Of a stretch of 32,816 bases of DNA, positions 31,584 to 32,816 are shown piece by piece. Numbering within the stretch: position 1 is the first letter of the stretch; each line of letters begins with the position of its first letter. Below the pieces are notes generated by a model. That model was not told the DNA's origin. It searched no databases and saw only the letters and a list, made by a program, of their open reading frames with translations. The stretch comes from Rhodoferax sp. (lineage in GTDB: Bacteria; Pseudomonadota; Gammaproteobacteria; Burkholderiales; Burkholderiaceae_C), in the NCBI GenBank assembly GCA_029865845.1, contig JARXAM010000116.1, positions 1 through 32,816 on the forward strand, written 5' to 3'. Both the position numbers and the translations under genes were made by a program.

Positions 31584-32618
31584 TTAACGCACAGGTGGTG
31601 CGTATTGCACGCCGCCCTTGCTCCACAAATTGTTCAAGCCACGTGGGAGTTGCAGGGGAGACTTCGGCCCCACATTGCGTTCAAAAATTTCACCGTAGTT
31701 GCCGGTGGTTTTCACTGCGCGTGCCAGCCATTCCTTGTCCAGACCCAGCAACTTACCGGTGTCTTCGGTGGAGCCCAGCAAGCGGCCAATGACAGGGTCT
31801 TTGCTGCTGGCCTTGAGTTCGTCCACATTGGCTGCGGTCACACCGGCTTCTTCCGCTTCCAACAAACCATACACAGTCCACTTGACGATAGCGGTCCACT
31901 CGTCATCGCCACGGCGCACCATGGGGCCCAAAGGCTCTTTGGAAATCAGCTCGGGCAGGATCATGTGATCTGCCGGGTTTTTGGCCACCTTGTTGCGGGT
32001 GGAAGCCAAGCCGGATGCGTCGGTGGTGTACGCCACGCAACGGCCAGAAAAATATGCGCCTTCAGCAGCTTCGAGCTTTTCAAACACAATGGGTTTGATG
32101 TTCAACGCATTGGCTTTGGAGTAGTCGGTCAGGTTTTTCTCGGTGGTGGTGCCGGACTGCACGCACACCGTTTGGCCCTTGAGTTGCTTGGCACTCTTGA
32201 TCTTGCTCTTCACGGGAACCATGAAGCCCTGGCCGTCGTAATAGGTCACGGCGGTTTGTGACAGGCCCAAGGACGCGTCACGGGTCAATGTGAACGTGGT
32301 GTTGCGCGACAACACATCCACCTCACCCGACTGCAAGGCGGTGAAGCGTGCTTGCGCATTCAGGGGAACGTACTTCACTTTTTCGCCATCGCCCAACACG
32401 GCAGCGGCCACTGCGCGGCATACGTCCACGTCCAAACCGGTCCATTTGCCGTTGGAATCAGCAGCACTGAAACCCGCCAGGCCGGTATTAACGCCGCACA
32501 CCACTTGACCGCGTGCCTTGACAGCATCAAGTGTCTTTCCTGCATAGGCAGGCATGGCTACCAAGGTGCCCAAAGTGGCAACCACGGTTGCCAGTACTTT
32601 CAGTTTCTTCATGCTCAT
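31584..32618 (-). CDS. aapJ: General L-amino-acid ABC transporter substrate-binding protein AapJ
   Basis: This 344-aa periplasmic protein has a Sec signal peptide (residues 1-26, ending AYA). The SBP family 3 fold follows: DAVKARGQVVCGVNTGLAG at the N-terminus, the FSAADSNGKWTGLDVDVCRA ligand-site segment and SGTTTEKN. The start at ATG 32618 is favoured by GGAG nine bases upstream; ATG 32612 (MKKLK) is the alternative. It is the first gene of the aap operon. The length fits the AapJ group rather than the shorter GlnH group. Confidence 0.93.
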   Translation of the reverse strand: MSMKKLKVLATVVATLGTLVAMPAYAGKTLDAVKARGQVVCGVNTGLAGFSAADSNGKWTGLDVDVCRAVAAAVLGDGEKVKYVPLNAQARFTALQSGEVDVLSRNTTFTLTRDASLGLSQTAVTYYDGQGFMVPVKSKIKSAKQLKGQTVCVQSGTTTEKNLTDYSKANALNIKPIVFEKLEAAEGAYFSGRCVAYTTDASGLASTRNKVAKNPADHMILPELISKEPLGPMVRRGDDEWTAIVKWTVYGLLEAEEAGVTAANVDELKASSKDPVIGRLLGSTEDTGKLLGLDKEWLARAVKTTGNYGEIFERNVGPKSPLQLPRGLNNLWSKGGVQYAPPVR

Positions 32619-32798
32619 AAATCATTACTCCAAAGAATTAAATCAGCAGCCCGCACCAGAGTGGCGCGTGCCCCTCGATTCTGAGGCTGAACTTTAGCCC
32701 TGAGGCCCGTTCACCCTATCGGGGTTTACCATCGAAAGGCATGCGGAAAAATCATTACTTCATTCGCCGCAATCCTCTCCATGAGTGCCGGAACTAAA

Positions 32799-32814
32799 AG
32801 CAGGGAGCATGCCA
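32799..32814 (-). promoter_or_regulatory. Possible sigma-54 promoter upstream of aapJ
   Basis: Read on the minus strand, the sequence is TGGCATG-CTCC-CTGCT. The GG and GC doublets are ten bases apart, as at -24/-12 promoters (consensus TGGCACG-N4-TTGCA), with one mismatch in the -12 box. It lies about 180 bases upstream of aapJ, at the window edge. Nitrogen-controlled amino-acid transport would make sense, but one match of this quality can arise by chance. Confidence 0.25.
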
Positions 32815-32816
32815 CT

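Overview
The window looks like the chromosome of a betaproteobacterium of the Comamonadaceae type (Rhodoferax/Acidovorax/Polaromonas-like). This is inferred from the high-GC coding, the pairing of EttA with a DUF1631 protein, a Gly-rich RhlE, and an Aap-type amino-acid ABC operon. No rRNA, tRNA, insertion sequence, CRISPR array or phage gene was seen.

Layout. (1) 1-2865, plus strand: two tandem paralogous secreted SGNH/sialate-O-acetylesterase-like proteins in visibly AT-richer DNA, preceded by an AT-rich inverted repeat. (2) 2888-2947: a compound inverted repeat ending in a run of twelve C, lying between the esterase pair and the next locus. (3) 2957-19161, minus strand: a roughly 16-kb sugar-acid catabolic locus. 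In transcription order it encodes a FadR-type GntR regulator, an SMP-30 lactonase, a YncE-like beta-propeller, a CUT2 (ribose-type) ABC transporter (ATPase, permease, binding protein), a PdxA2-like dehydrogenase, a RhmD-like enolase-superfamily dehydratase, a 2-keto-3-deoxypentonate dehydratase of the DHDPS family, a 2-oxoglutarate-semialdehyde dehydrogenase-like ALDH, a cytochrome b561-like membrane protein, and a CUT1 (maltose/glycerol-phosphate-type) ABC transporter (ATPase, binding protein, two permeases). (4) 19526-22255: a TTG-initiated cupin, a convergent short-chain-dehydrogenase-like protein, and rhlE, whose glycine-rich 3' end overlaps the start of the dehydrogenase gene. (5) 22555-28117: ettA, a DUF1631 gene, a flavin reductase and an M14 carboxypeptidase/murein-peptide amidase-like gene. 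(6) 28119-32618, minus strand: aapJQMP for general L-amino-acid uptake, plus a small downstream unknown ORF.

How it works together (inference). The large locus appears to import pentoses, pentonates or their lactones through two ABC systems, open lactones, dehydrate the aldonate to 2-keto-3-deoxypentonate, dehydrate again to 2-oxoglutarate semialdehyde and oxidise this to 2-oxoglutarate. A cluster of TGGTA/TACCA half-sites just upstream of the gntR gene is the best candidate operator. No sugar dehydrogenase is encoded here, nor is the kinase that normally supplies PdxA2, so the true substrate and entry step are open.

A recurring structural feature is that all three ABC binding-protein genes are followed, before the next permease gene, by GC-rich perfect inverted repeats. 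These probably act as 3' stabilisers or partial terminators that raise binding-protein expression.
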